Below, in pieces: positions 33,856 through 42,891 of a DNA stretch of 64,000 bases. The stretch spans positions 62,001-126,000 of the forward strand of contig CAZUJU010000001.1 of assembly GCA_964620675.1 (NCBI GenBank). Direction: 5' to 3'. Position 1 is the first letter of the stretch; the number at the start of each line of letters is the position of its first letter. This stretch comes from CAYSFW01 sp964620675. Lineage in GTDB: Bacteria > Pseudomonadota > Gammaproteobacteria > UWMA-0217. The notes beneath the pieces were generated by a model. It saw only the letters and a list, made by a program, of their open reading frames with translations. It made no database searches and was not told the DNA's origin. The position numbers and the translations under genes are program-made.

Positions 33856-35037
33856 ATGAACCGTCCGAACGCGATCCGAATTTGGGCACTGCGACCGGGC
33901 AAGCAGCGAAAACTCCTCGCGATTTGCGTGGCGTTGGCTTGCGTAGCGAGCCCCGCGTTTGCTGCGGAGGATGGCAAGATGTCGAACATCAAGAAAGAGC
34001 TCGACTCGATCGTCGAAAAGTTGCGTTCGCTCAAAGGCCAACAATCATCGCAGCAAAGTGACCTCGGCAAGCGCGAGGCCGCCGTAGTCGCCATCGATCG
34101 TGAGATCTCGCAAACCGTGCGCCAATTGCGGACTTTGGAACGCGACATCGCGAAGCAGCAAGCTGAGCTCAAGCGTCTGGAAAGTCAGCGCGCGGCGCGC
34201 GCGACCGAAATCGATCGCCATAGGACTCTGCTCGGTAATCATCTAACGGCTTTGTTCCAGTCGGGACAACACGTGCAGTGGCATGCGGCGCTTGAACCAC
34301 AACGATTGAACGAGTTTTTGCGAACACAGACCAACCTGCACTATCTCCAAAGTGCGCGTGAGCGCAAGGTGGAGCAATTGCGCAATCAAACCACCGAACT
34401 CGACCGTATCGCACGGGAAATCCAGGTGACTCGCGAGGCTTTGGCGCGCGAGCAAGTAACACTTCGCGGGCAACAGGAAACCTTCAAGGCCCAAAAGAAG
34501 CAGCAAACCCAGGTAGTCGCCGAACTCAAGCGTGAGCTAGGCACGACTCAGGCCAATATCAATCAACTCAATACCGATCGTCAGGCGCTCAACGATTTGC
34601 TCAAACGCTTGCGCGCAGAAGCCCAAAAGCGACAAGCAGACGGCAGGGGATCCCACTTCGACGGAGATTCGCCCTTCGCCAAGTTAAGGGGCAAGCTACC
34701 TTGGCCCGCCAAGGGTAAATTGGTGCAATACGCCAGTGGGGTAAAAATTCAGGCTGCCGAGGGTACGGAAGTTCGCGCGATCGGTGAAGGCGAGGTGGTG
34801 TTTTCCGATTGGATGCGCGGCCTCGGTTGGCTCGCAATCGTCAATCACGGGTCCGGTTACCTCTCGCTCTACGGCCACAATGAAGCGCTTTTGGTCAAGC
34901 AGGGCGAGCGGGTCAAGGCCAGCGCGGTTATCGCGACAGCCGGGCGAAGTGGTGGTCAGTCCGAGTCCGGGGTTTACTTTGAACTGCGGGAAAACACAAA
35001 GGCGCTCGATCCCTTTGTTTGGTGCGTACGCGGCTAG
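33856..35037 (+). CDS. envC: Murein hydrolase activator EnvC
   Basis: A 393-residue periplasmic protein that activates amidases during daughter-cell separation. A signal peptide (1 to about 36, ending SPAFAAE) is followed by a long coiled coil (about 45-250, rich in Gln, Glu, Lys and Leu) and a C-terminal LytM domain (about 280-393). The LytM zinc site is degenerate: the HxH strand reads VYFELRE and the first His is replaced in SGVKIQAAEGTEV, as in E. coli EnvC, so it should activate rather than cut. LYGHNEALLVKQGERVKA is typical. It is followed by ctpA, as in many gammaproteobacteria. Confidence 0.93.
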   Translation: MNRPNAIRIWALRPGKQRKLLAICVALACVASPAFAAEDGKMSNIKKELDSIVEKLRSLKGQQSSQQSDLGKREAAVVAIDREISQTVRQLRTLERDIAKQQAELKRLESQRAARATEIDRHRTLLGNHLTALFQSGQHVQWHAALEPQRLNEFLRTQTNLHYLQSARERKVEQLRNQTTELDRIAREIQVTREALAREQVTLRGQQETFKAQKKQQTQVVAELKRELGTTQANINQLNTDRQALNDLLKRLRAEAQKRQADGRGSHFDGDSPFAKLRGKLPWPAKGKLVQYASGVKIQAAEGTEVRAIGEGEVVFSDWMRGLGWLAIVNHGSGYLSLYGHNEALLVKQGERVKASAVIATAGRSGGQSESGVYFELRENTKALDPFVWCVRG

Positions 35038-35132
35038 AGTTTGGATGGGCTTCGCACTTCAAGCGGAATTCTAATGATACACTTTAACGCATTAAACGTT
35101 TCGGCGAGTTCGGTCTTTCTAGGAGCTTATTG

Positions 35133-36464
35133 ATGAAATCAAGGTCACGCATCGGGTTGGGTTTGCTCTTGGGTGTCGCCTTGGGCCTCCCGCTGGGTAC
35201 CGTCTACAACGTCGTAGCCGAAAAGCCGGTCGCGCTTCAGCCGCTGCCGCTTGAGGAGTTACGGGTTTTTTCCGATGTCTATGCGCGGATTAAAAACGAC
35301 TATGTAGAGGACGTGGAAGACAAGACGCTGATCGAGTACGCGATCCGCGGAATGCTCACCGGTCTCGATCCGCATTCGTCCTACCTCAACAAGGAGGAGT
35401 TTCGCGATCTCCAGATTGGTACTACCGGCGAGTTCGGCGGTCTCGGTATTGAGGTCGGGATGGAAGACGGTTTCGTCAAAGTTATTTCGCCGATCGACGA
35501 TACCCCGGCGCAGCGGGCGGGCATCAAGGCGGGCGATCTGATCATTCGGCTCGATGATACTCCGGTCAAAGGAATGACGCTTCAGGAAGCGGTCAACACC
35601 ATGCGCGGGAAGAAGGGTACGCCCATCGTGCTGACCGTCGTAAGAGAAGGCGAGGACAAACCGCTAAAAATCACAATTGTTCGTGACATCATTCGCGTCG
35701 AGAGCGTGAAAACTCGTACGCTCGAGCCAGGTTTCGCCTATGTACGAATCACAAACTTCCAGTCCAAAACCGTAGACTCGCTCAAAGACATGATCGAGAA
35801 GATCCAGGCGGAGCAAAAAGACGGCTTGAAAGGTCTGATTCTTGACCTGCGCAACAACCCCGGCGGCGTCCTGAATGCCGCGGTCGGGGTCGCGGACACG
35901 TTTCTGGACAGCGGCCTAGTGGTCTATACCGAAGGACGCGTCGCGGATTCGAAGATGCGCTACGACGCAACGCCTGGCGATATGCTCAGCGGCGCCCCGA
36001 TTGTGGTTCTGGTCAATTCCGGGTCGGCGTCGGCGTCGGAGATCGTGGCCGGCGCACTGCAGGATCACAAACGCGCAGTTATTGTCGGGGTGGCGAAGAC
36101 CTTCGGCAAGGGCTCGGTACAAACCATCCTGCCGCTGAAAGAGGATAGCGCGCTCAAACTCACTACCGCTCGGTATTTTACGCCGTCGGGACGATCGATT
36201 CAGGCTGAGGGTATTGCACCCGACATTCAACTAGAGTCGCTGGAACTCGCGAAACGCGCCGAATCGGGCGTCGATCCCATCAAGGAGGCCAATCTAAGCG
36301 GGCATTTGAAGAACGGAGGCACCAACTCGGCGAAGGAAACGGCTAAGGACGCGACAAAGGACGAGTCGCAGGGTTCGACGACAGCAACGCTTGCGCAGGA
36401 AGATTACGAGCTCTACGAGGCGCTTAACCTGCTGAAAGGGCTTGCAATCATTTCCAAACGTTAA
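35133..36464 (+). CDS. ctpA: Carboxy-terminal processing protease CtpA (S41)
   Basis: A 443-residue periplasmic serine protease. ATG 35133 has AGGAG seven bases upstream; a TTG directly before is less likely. A signal/anchor (1-30) is followed by an N-terminal helical region, a PDZ domain (GGLGIEVGMEDGFVKVISPIDDTPAQRAGIKAGDLI) and the S41 core with SGSASASEIVAGAL (catalytic Ser) and TFGKGSVQT (catalytic Lys). A low-complexity Lys/Asp/Ser/Thr-rich segment near residues 375-415 precedes the C terminus. It is likely coexpressed with envC (about 95-base gap). In relatives such proteases control cell-wall hydrolases, consistent with the pairing. Confidence 0.94.
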   Translation: MKSRSRIGLGLLLGVALGLPLGTVYNVVAEKPVALQPLPLEELRVFSDVYARIKNDYVEDVEDKTLIEYAIRGMLTGLDPHSSYLNKEEFRDLQIGTTGEFGGLGIEVGMEDGFVKVISPIDDTPAQRAGIKAGDLIIRLDDTPVKGMTLQEAVNTMRGKKGTPIVLTVVREGEDKPLKITIVRDIIRVESVKTRTLEPGFAYVRITNFQSKTVDSLKDMIEKIQAEQKDGLKGLILDLRNNPGGVLNAAVGVADTFLDSGLVVYTEGRVADSKMRYDATPGDMLSGAPIVVLVNSGSASASEIVAGALQDHKRAVIVGVAKTFGKGSVQTILPLKEDSALKLTTARYFTPSGRSIQAEGIAPDIQLESLELAKRAESGVDPIKEANLSGHLKNGGTNSAKETAKDATKDESQGSTTATLAQEDYELYEALNLLKGLAIISKR

Positions 36465-36497
36465 GCGCCTCAACGACGACGAGAGGTCCATACCGTT

Positions 36498-37058
36498 ATG
36501 CCGCGCGTATTGATTCCGCTCGCAACTGGTTTCGAGGAACTTGAAGCCGTGACGATGATCGATTTGCTGCGGCGTGCCGGGATCGAGGTCGTCACGGCCG
36601 GACTCGAATCGCAACCTGCGGTACGCGCGGCGCGTGGGACCGTTATCGTGGCAGATACCCTGTTGGCGGAAGTCCAAGATCAAACATTCGACATGGTCGC
36701 CTTACCGGGCGGCTTACCCGGCGCAGATCATCTTCGCGATGACCCTCGGATAGCGAGGCTCTTGAGCCGCCACAACCTCGCCGGGCACTTCACTGCCGCA
36801 ATTTGCGCCGCACCGAAGGTACTGGCCGCAGCCGGTGTGCTCAAGAATCGCACCGCGACCGCCTATCCAGGGGTACTCGAAGCGCTGGAACTCTCATCGA
36901 CCGCCCTCAGCAATGCCGCGGTCGAGGTGGACGGAAAAGTGGTTACATCTCGCGGTCCCGGTACCGCGATGGATTTCGCGCTGGTATTGATTGAGTTGCT
37001 CGTTGGGGCGGCGCGACGAAACGAGGTAGAAGCGGCTTTGTGCCGCGATTCGCGATAA
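36498..37058 (+). CDS. DJ-1/PfpI family protein (YajL-like)
   Basis: A 186-residue class I glutamine-amidotransferase-like fold protein. Key features are the conserved Glu in ATGFEELEAVT, the nucleophilic-elbow cysteine in TAAICAAPKVLAAAG, and the C-terminal SRGPGTAMDFALVLIELL. This is the YajL/DJ-1 pattern; members protect against glycation and oxidative damage, and the exact reaction is debated. GAGAGGT lies 12 bases upstream of the ATG, and the gene is 33 bases from ctpA, so readthrough is likely. The YajL symbol is not assigned because paralogues are common. Confidence 0.87.
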   Translation: MPRVLIPLATGFEELEAVTMIDLLRRAGIEVVTAGLESQPAVRAARGTVIVADTLLAEVQDQTFDMVALPGGLPGADHLRDDPRIARLLSRHNLAGHFTAAICAAPKVLAAAGVLKNRTATAYPGVLEALELSSTALSNAAVEVDGKVVTSRGPGTAMDFALVLIELLVGAARRNEVEAALCRDSR

Positions 37059-37285
37059 GCCGCGGGTAAGGGTTTTCCGAGTATCGCTCCCACCCGCGTG
37101 GCCCGGTTGGAGATGGATTGTAACGAGCGCGTACCGCGGCCGTGGTTTTTGGACCTTAGCTGGCGATTCGTCTGATGCTGCGGCGGGGTGCTAAGACCGC
37201 GGTGACGACTGAAATCAGCACAAGCTCGCAGCATGACCCGGTCGCCAACAGCTAAAATCCAATGATCAGATGATCGGATGCTGTC

Positions 37286-37645
37286 ATGGAAGAGTTAAAT
37301 GCTAATCTCGACCCAGATCTTCTCCTGAACGTCGCCGCCTTCAGGGCCGGATGTTGCTTAGGTTTAGCGCCGGCCGATGTCGAGACCTTCTTGTCTGTCG
37401 ATCGCGTACACGGTGCACGCGCGCCATTAGACACCGGGCGACAGCTATTACTCATTCGGCTCAGCCGGGCGCTAGACTGCCTTTATTGCGGCGATCTCGG
37501 TGCTGAGCAAAGTTGGTTCACGCAGTTCGACCCGGAGCTAGCTGCAATTCCGTGCGACTTGATTCGATCGAGCGATGGATTGGGGCGGGTCACTCAATGT
37601 GTCGAACGCCGGGTCGTTGATGTAGCCGTTACGGCAGACTTCTAA
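37286..37645 (+). CDS. Orphan MbcA/ParS/Xre-type antitoxin-domain protein (DUF2384-like)
   Basis: A 119-residue protein whose C-terminal half resembles the toxin-binding domain of RES-Xre antitoxins: LLLIRLSRALDCLYCG, then the conserved W in EQSWFTQFDPEL, then IPCDLIRSSDGLGRVTQCVE (family pattern A-x-x-W...P..DL....G...V). The N-terminal half is only weakly helical and lacks an obvious HTH. No RES-domain toxin gene flanks it. Two 8-base direct repeats (TGATCAGA TGATCGGA, 37263-37278) lie directly before the ATG and could be an autoregulatory operator. Role unknown; assignment is from pattern only. Confidence 0.58.
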   Translation: MEELNANLDPDLLLNVAAFRAGCCLGLAPADVETFLSVDRVHGARAPLDTGRQLLLIRLSRALDCLYCGDLGAEQSWFTQFDPELAAIPCDLIRSSDGLGRVTQCVERRVVDVAVTADF

Positions 37646-37707
37646 ATCGGAATATGCCCGCGCCGCGGAGAGCCACCGCGCGGCTATTTTCGCGACGCGG
37701 TTGTGGG

Positions 37708-39540
37708 TTATTCCACTGTCACGCTCTTAGCGAGGTTCCGCGGTTGATCAACGTCGGTACCCTTCAGAACGGCCGTGTGATAAGCCAACAACTGCAGAAA
37801 AACCACATTCACGATCGGCGCGATGACGTTTGGCACATGCGGCGTCAGCACAACCGTGACGCCGTCACTGTCGGCGAACCCGGATTGCGCTGGCGCAAAT
37901 ACGTATAAGCGACCGCCGCGCGCGCGCACCTCCTCAAGATTCGAGCGCAGTTTTTCCAAGAGTTCGTTATTGGGCGCTACCGTCACGACGGGCATGTTTT
38001 CATCGACAAGTGCGAGCGGCCCGTGCTTGAGCTCCCCGGCTGGATAAGCCTCGGCGTGAATATAGGAGATCTCCTTGAGCTTGAGCGCGCCTTCCATGGC
38101 GATCGGGAATTCGACGCCGCGACCGAGAAATAGCGCGTGCTGCTTGTCGACGAATTGCTCGCAGAGACGTTCGATCACGCTATCGCTACCTAGCGCGGCC
38201 TCGATAAATCGCGGCAATTGTTGCAGTGCGTCAACCGATTCCGCGATTAAGGCCGCAGCGGCGCCTTTGCGCTTGGCAATTGCCAGCACCATGATCAGCA
38301 GCGCGACCAATTGGGTGGTAAATGCCTTCGTCGAGGCGACGCCGATCTCTGGACCCGCGAGCGTCATCAAGCTCAGATCCGACTCGCGCACGAGCGAACT
38401 CTCAGGCACGTTACAGATCGTGAGAGTCCCGAGGTAATCACGCTGCTTCGCTTGCATCAAGGCGGCCAATGTATCGGCCGTTTCCCCCGATTGAGAGATG
38501 CTGACAAACAAGGTGTCGGCCGGAACGAGCGTCTTGCGATAGCGAAACTCGCTCGCGACTTCGACCTGGCATGGTACGCCAGCGATCGCTTCCATCCAGT
38601 ACTTGCCGACGAGACCGGCGTGGTAGCTCGTACCGCAAGCAATGATCTGGATATTCTTGACGCGATCAAAGAGCTCGTTGCTTTTGACCCCGAATACCTG
38701 CTCCATGACGTCATCGGCCGAAATCCGCCCTTCGACGGTCGCGCGTATCGCTGCCGGCTGCTCGTAGATCTCCTTGAGCATGAAATGCTTAAAGCCTGCA
38801 CGATCGGTCGCGCCTGCGTTTAAGGTACTGGTCTTGACCTCGCGGCGTACCGGTTGCAGATCGCGATCAAAGACTTCAACGGTTTGGCGCGTGATGCGCG
38901 CAATGTCCCCATTTTCCAGGTAAATGAAGCGATGCGTCACGGGCAACAAGGCCTGGACATCGGAGGCAATGAAGTTCTCGCCGATTCCGAGACCAATTAC
39001 GAGTGGGCTGCCTTCGCGCGCGGCAATCAGCGTATCGGGCTGTTCCTGTGAAATCACCCCGAGCGCATATGCCCCGCGGAAATCGCGCACTGCGCGCTGA
39101 ACCGCGTTAAGTAAGTCACCGTTATCACGCAGATAATGCATGACCTGGTGGGCAACGACCTCGGTATCGGTCTCCGAAGTGAAGCGAAATCCGCGCTCGC
39201 GCTGAATTTCACGCAGTTGCTCATGATTTTCGATGATACCGTTGTGCACGACCGCTACGGTTCGGTCACAGACATGGGGGTGTGCATTGCGTTCCGAAGG
39301 TACCCCATGCGTCGCCCACCGGGTATGGGCAATTCCAAGTCCACCGGGAAGCGGTTCCGCGTTTAGCGCCGCCTCGAGCTCTACAACCTTTCCGAGACGC
39401 CGATAGCGAGTGAGTACGCCCGCCCGCGGCACGACCGCGAGACCGGAGGAGTCGTAACCGCGATACTCCAGGCGTCGTAACCCCTCCATTAAGATCGGAT
39501 GAATATCCCTTTGCGCGATACCGCCGACAATTCCACACAT
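37708..39540 (-). CDS. glmS: Glutamine-fructose-6-phosphate aminotransferase (isomerising)
   Basis: A 610-residue enzyme making glucosamine 6-phosphate for peptidoglycan and LPS. The start at 39540 places Cys at position 2 (MCGIVGGIAQ), the nucleophile after Met removal; an upstream start in the open frame to 39603 would bury it. The N-terminal glutaminase has HTRWATHG and HNGIIENH; the C-terminal isomerase has two SIS domains (CGTSYHAG, SISQSGETADT) and ends KSVTVE. It follows glmU with one base between, so the two hexosamine genes form an operon. No glmS ribozyme is seen. Confidence 0.97.
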   Translation of the reverse strand: MCGIVGGIAQRDIHPILMEGLRRLEYRGYDSSGLAVVPRAGVLTRYRRLGKVVELEAALNAEPLPGGLGIAHTRWATHGVPSERNAHPHVCDRTVAVVHNGIIENHEQLREIQRERGFRFTSETDTEVVAHQVMHYLRDNGDLLNAVQRAVRDFRGAYALGVISQEQPDTLIAAREGSPLVIGLGIGENFIASDVQALLPVTHRFIYLENGDIARITRQTVEVFDRDLQPVRREVKTSTLNAGATDRAGFKHFMLKEIYEQPAAIRATVEGRISADDVMEQVFGVKSNELFDRVKNIQIIACGTSYHAGLVGKYWMEAIAGVPCQVEVASEFRYRKTLVPADTLFVSISQSGETADTLAALMQAKQRDYLGTLTICNVPESSLVRESDLSLMTLAGPEIGVASTKAFTTQLVALLIMVLAIAKRKGAAAALIAESVDALQQLPRFIEAALGSDSVIERLCEQFVDKQHALFLGRGVEFPIAMEGALKLKEISYIHAEAYPAGELKHGPLALVDENMPVVTVAPNNELLEKLRSNLEEVRARGGRLYVFAPAQSGFADSDGVTVVLTPHVPNVIAPIVNVVFLQLLAYHTAVLKGTDVDQPRNLAKSVTVE

Positions 39541-39541
39541 A

Positions 39542-40903
39542 TCAGCCTTTCCTCTTAACTGGGCGTTCCCAGCGCTCGATAGTAGTTTGACGCCCGCGCG
39601 CAACGGTCAACTTGTGCGCGGGCGCGTCCTTGGTCACGACGGAACCGGCGCCAATCGTCGCCCCGGTGCCTAGTCTTACTGGCGCGACCAGCGCCGTGTT
39701 GGAACCCACAAAAACGTGATCTTCAACCACGGTACGGTGCTTGTTGGCACCATCATAATTACAGGTGATGGTGCCAGCGCCGACGTTGACGTGTTCGCCG
39801 ATGCTCGCGTCGCCGACATAGCTCAGATGGTTTACCTTGCTATTGCGCCCTATGGCGCTTTTTTTGATTTCAACGAAGTTTCCTACCTTTACCCCGCTCG
39901 CGAGTTCGGTGCCGGGTCGAATGCGCGCGAATGGCCCGACAATTGCAGATTCGCCGATGGTCGCTTGCTCAATCATCGTATTCGCGAGCACCTGAACCTC
40001 ATTGGCAAGGCGCGTATCCTTGAGATAGCAATTGGGGCCGATACGAACGCCGTCACCGAGGTAAACGTTGCCCTCAAAGACACAGTTGATATCGATAAAG
40101 ATATCCTGGCCCGCGCTTAACTCACCACGAATGTCGATTCGAGTACGATCCGCGAGTCCCACCGCCCTATCGAGTAAGGCGTCGGCCTGCTTGAGTTGAA
40201 AGGCACGCTCTAGGCGCTCGAGATGTTGTTTGGTATTGACGCCGCTCACTTCAATTTCGGTCCCGGCCTTGGTCGCGAGAACGAGACCGTGATCGGAAAG
40301 GCAATGCTCGACACAATCCGTCAAATAGTATTCGCCCTGCGCGTTGCGATTTTCGAGCCGCCCGAGCCAGCGCTCGAAATCGTTCCGATAGGCACACATC
40401 ACACCCGTGTTGCCTTCCTTGATGGCCTTGATCTCTGGCGAGGCGTCCTTTTCCTCAACGATGCGGCGCACCGCACCGACGGCATCGCGTTCGATACGGC
40501 CATAACCGTGAGGATCGTCGAGATCCACCGTCAGTAGCGCGAGCGAACCCGGTCGAACGGAATCGATCAACGGCTTAAGGGTGGACGCCTGAAGTAAAGG
40601 TACGTCACCATACACCACCAATACGCGTTCCGTCTTCAGCGTCGGCATAGCCTGCTGGAGCGCATGGCCCGTCCCGAGTTGTTGGTGTTGAACAACCCAA
40701 TCGTAGCGACCCGAAATTTTCTCACGTACGCGGTCGGCGCCGTGGCCAACAACGATACAGATTTGTGCGGGTTCCAAGGCCTGGCAAGTCGTAATGACGT
40801 GTTGAACAAGCGGGCGCCCGGCGAGCTCATGGAGCACTTTTGGAAGCGCGGAACGCATACGGGTACCTTGCCCGGCGGCGAGGATAACAACTCCTAAACT
40901 CAT
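39542..40903 (-). CDS. glmU: Bifunctional N-acetylglucosamine-1-phosphate uridyltransferase / glucosamine-1-phosphate acetyltransferase
   Basis: A 453-residue enzyme giving UDP-N-acetylglucosamine. The ATG at 40903 (MSLGVVILAAGQGTRM) starts at the nucleotide-binding signature; the open frame goes to 40939. The N-terminal pyrophosphorylase domain has LAAGQGTRMRSALPKVLHE and NTGVMCAY. The C-terminal left-handed beta-helix has the hexapeptide repeats (IGPFARIRPGTELASGVKVG) and acetyl-CoA-binding NYDGANKHRT. It precedes glmS. A bidirectional terminator upstream isolates it from the atp operon. Confidence 0.97.
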   Translation of the reverse strand: MSLGVVILAAGQGTRMRSALPKVLHELAGRPLVQHVITTCQALEPAQICIVVGHGADRVREKISGRYDWVVQHQQLGTGHALQQAMPTLKTERVLVVYGDVPLLQASTLKPLIDSVRPGSLALLTVDLDDPHGYGRIERDAVGAVRRIVEEKDASPEIKAIKEGNTGVMCAYRNDFERWLGRLENRNAQGEYYLTDCVEHCLSDHGLVLATKAGTEIEVSGVNTKQHLERLERAFQLKQADALLDRAVGLADRTRIDIRGELSAGQDIFIDINCVFEGNVYLGDGVRIGPNCYLKDTRLANEVQVLANTMIEQATIGESAIVGPFARIRPGTELASGVKVGNFVEIKKSAIGRNSKVNHLSYVGDASIGEHVNVGAGTITCNYDGANKHRTVVEDHVFVGSNTALVAPVRLGTGATIGAGSVVTKDAPAHKLTVARGRQTTIERWERPVKRKG

Positions 40904-40950
40904 GGCGCGAAAGGTCCGTGGCCGATTTGACGCGGGCATTTTACAACGGG

Positions 40951-40984
40951 TAAAAATAAAAAAAGGCAGCGATCGCTGCCTTTT
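40951..40984 (-). terminator. Intrinsic terminator of the atp operon
   Basis: A perfect palindrome, AAAAGGCAGCGATCGCTGCCTTTT (40961-40984; stem with GATC loop), is followed on the minus strand by T-rich TTTTATTTTTA down to 40951. It ends atpIBEFHAGDC transcription, 36 bases after the atpC stop, and prevents readthrough into glmU. Confidence 0.93.
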
Positions 40985-41019
40985 GGACGTCGTTCACAGT
41001 TTGTTGATCCGACGTACGT

Positions 41020-41445
41020 TTATCTTAGACGCTTGCGCAGTTTCGCGATGAGTTGCAGTTGCGCCGCCGCTTCGATCAATTCTGCTTGGGCCCGGGCATA
41101 GTCGATTCCGGTTTGACGGTTACGCAACGCCTCTTCAGCGCGTTGCTTGGCTTCCAGCGCTTTTGCCTCGTCCAAGTCCTCGGCCCGAATACCGGTGTCG
41201 GCGAGTACCGTCACGACATGGGGTTGAATCTCCAGGATTCCGCCACTGACGAAAATGTGAATGAAGTCCTTGTCGCCGGGTGCCTTGATACGAACCTCGC
41301 CCGGTTTCAAGCGCGTCACGAGCTGCGCGTGCCGCGGCAGGATTCCGATCTCGCCCATTTCGGCGGGCGCGATCACCTCCTCTGCGGTACCGGAGTAAAT
41401 CGCGGCCTCGGCAGAGACGATTTCGACATGCATGGTCATAGCCAT
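41020..41445 (-). CDS. atpC: ATP synthase epsilon subunit
   Basis: Central-stalk subunit of F1 that couples rotation and inhibits ATP hydrolysis. The 141-residue protein starts MAMTMHVEIVSAEAAIYSG, paralleling the E. coli start MAMTYHLDVVSAE and thus supporting ATG 41445. The beta-sandwich has ILPRHAQLVTRLKPGEVRI; the C-terminal helical pair is Ala/Glu-rich. It is last in the operon, before the terminator. Confidence 0.97.
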   Translation of the reverse strand: MAMTMHVEIVSAEAAIYSGTAEEVIAPAEMGEIGILPRHAQLVTRLKPGEVRIKAPGDKDFIHIFVSGGILEIQPHVVTVLADTGIRAEDLDEAKALEAKQRAEEALRNRQTGIDYARAQAELIEAAAQLQLIAKLRKRLR

Positions 41446-41468
41446 AACAGAGTTACCGCTGCTGGGGT

Positions 41469-42848
41469 TTAATTAAACGATTTCGCCTTTTCGACGGCTT
41501 CGTCAATCGTTCCGACCATATAGAAGGCTTGCTCCGGCAAGTGATCATATTCGCCGGAAACGATCGCCTTGAATCCGGTGATTGTATCTTTGAGCGACAC
41601 GTACTTGCCCGGCGAGCCAGTGAAAACCTCGGCCACGAAAAACGGCTGAGACAGGTACCGTTGGATCTTTCGCGCGCGAGACACCGTGCGCTTATCCTCC
41701 TCCGAGAGTTCGTCCATCCCGAGGATCGCGATAATGTCCTTGAGTTCCTTATAGCGTTGCAACGTTCCTTGAACCTGGCGCGCGACCGTATAGTGTTCGA
41801 TACCCACGACTTGCGGATCAAGCTGGCGGCTGGTTGAATCGAGGGGATCAACGGCGGGGTAAATACCCAATTCCGCGATGTTGCGCGAAAGCACCAGGGT
41901 GGCATCCAAGTGCGCGAAGGTCGTGGCCGGAGACGGATCGGTCAAATCGTCGGCAGGCACGTAGACCGCCTGAATCGAGGTGATTGAACCGGTCTTGGTT
42001 GAGGTGATGCGTTCCTGCAATACGCCCATTTCCTCGGCCAGTGTCGGTTGGTAACCCACTGCGGAAGGCATCCGTCCGAGCAATGCCGACACCTCGGTAC
42101 CCGCCAACGTATAGCGGTAAATGTTGTCGACGAAAAACAGAACGTCGCGTCCCTCGTCGCGGAAGAACTCCGCCATGGTCAATCCTGTCAACGCGACGCG
42201 GAGGCGATTTCCAGGCGGCTCGTTCATCTGTCCATAGACCAAGGCAACCTTATCGAGGACGCCACCCTCGTTCATCTCGTGGTAGAAGTCATTGCCTTCG
42301 CGAGTACGTTCACCGACCCCCGCAAATACAGAGAATCCGCTGTGTTCGACCGAGATATTCCGAATCAGCTCCATTAGGGTAACCGTCTTACCCACACCGG
42401 CGCCGCCAAAGAGGCCGACTTTGCCGCCCTTCGCAAAGGGGCAGATCAGGTCGATGACCTTGATCCCCGTTTCGAGAATTTCTACGTTCGAGGCCTGCTC
42501 GGCGTAAGTAGGCGGTTTGCGGTGAATGGGCCAATGGTTTTCGCTTTGAACTACCTCACCGCCATCAATCGGGCGACCGAGCACATCCATGACGCGACCC
42601 AATGTAGGTTTTCCAACCGGTACCGAGATCGGTGCGCCGGTACTGGATACCGCCATACCGCGGCGAACGCCATCGGTGGGACCGAGTGCAATGGTGCGTA
42701 CGATACCGTCGCCCAATTGTTGCTGAACCTCAAGCGTGAGGTCGGCTGCTTCGACCAGCAATGCGTCATAGACATGCGGCACGTGGGCGCGCGGGAACTC
42801 TACGTCGACGACGGCGCCGATGATTTCGACGATGCTTCCACCACTCAT
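41469..42848 (-). CDS. atpD: ATP synthase beta subunit
   Basis: Catalytic F1 subunit, 459 residues. ATG 42848 (MSGGSIVEIIGAVVDVEFPR) has AGAGGA about ten bases upstream; the open frame extends to 42869. Walker A is GGAGVGKTVTLMELI, the catalytic Glu is in GVGERTREGND, and the DELSEED motif reads DELSEED (GMDELSEEDKRTV). PAVDPLDSTSR is the family signature. Forty-three bases separate it from atpG and 23 from atpC. Confidence 0.98.
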   Translation of the reverse strand: MSGGSIVEIIGAVVDVEFPRAHVPHVYDALLVEAADLTLEVQQQLGDGIVRTIALGPTDGVRRGMAVSSTGAPISVPVGKPTLGRVMDVLGRPIDGGEVVQSENHWPIHRKPPTYAEQASNVEILETGIKVIDLICPFAKGGKVGLFGGAGVGKTVTLMELIRNISVEHSGFSVFAGVGERTREGNDFYHEMNEGGVLDKVALVYGQMNEPPGNRLRVALTGLTMAEFFRDEGRDVLFFVDNIYRYTLAGTEVSALLGRMPSAVGYQPTLAEEMGVLQERITSTKTGSITSIQAVYVPADDLTDPSPATTFAHLDATLVLSRNIAELGIYPAVDPLDSTSRQLDPQVVGIEHYTVARQVQGTLQRYKELKDIIAILGMDELSEEDKRTVSRARKIQRYLSQPFFVAEVFTGSPGKYVSLKDTITGFKAIVSGEYDHLPEQAFYMVGTIDEAVEKAKSFN

Positions 42849-42891
42849 TGAATCAGATCCTCTTCGCAAACTTTAAATTTGGATGGGTTCA

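Noticed and set aside
37059..37285. Terminator after the DJ-1-like gene
   Set aside because: GCGGGT and ACCCGC around 37063-37095 can pair, but the loop is long and no T-run follows.
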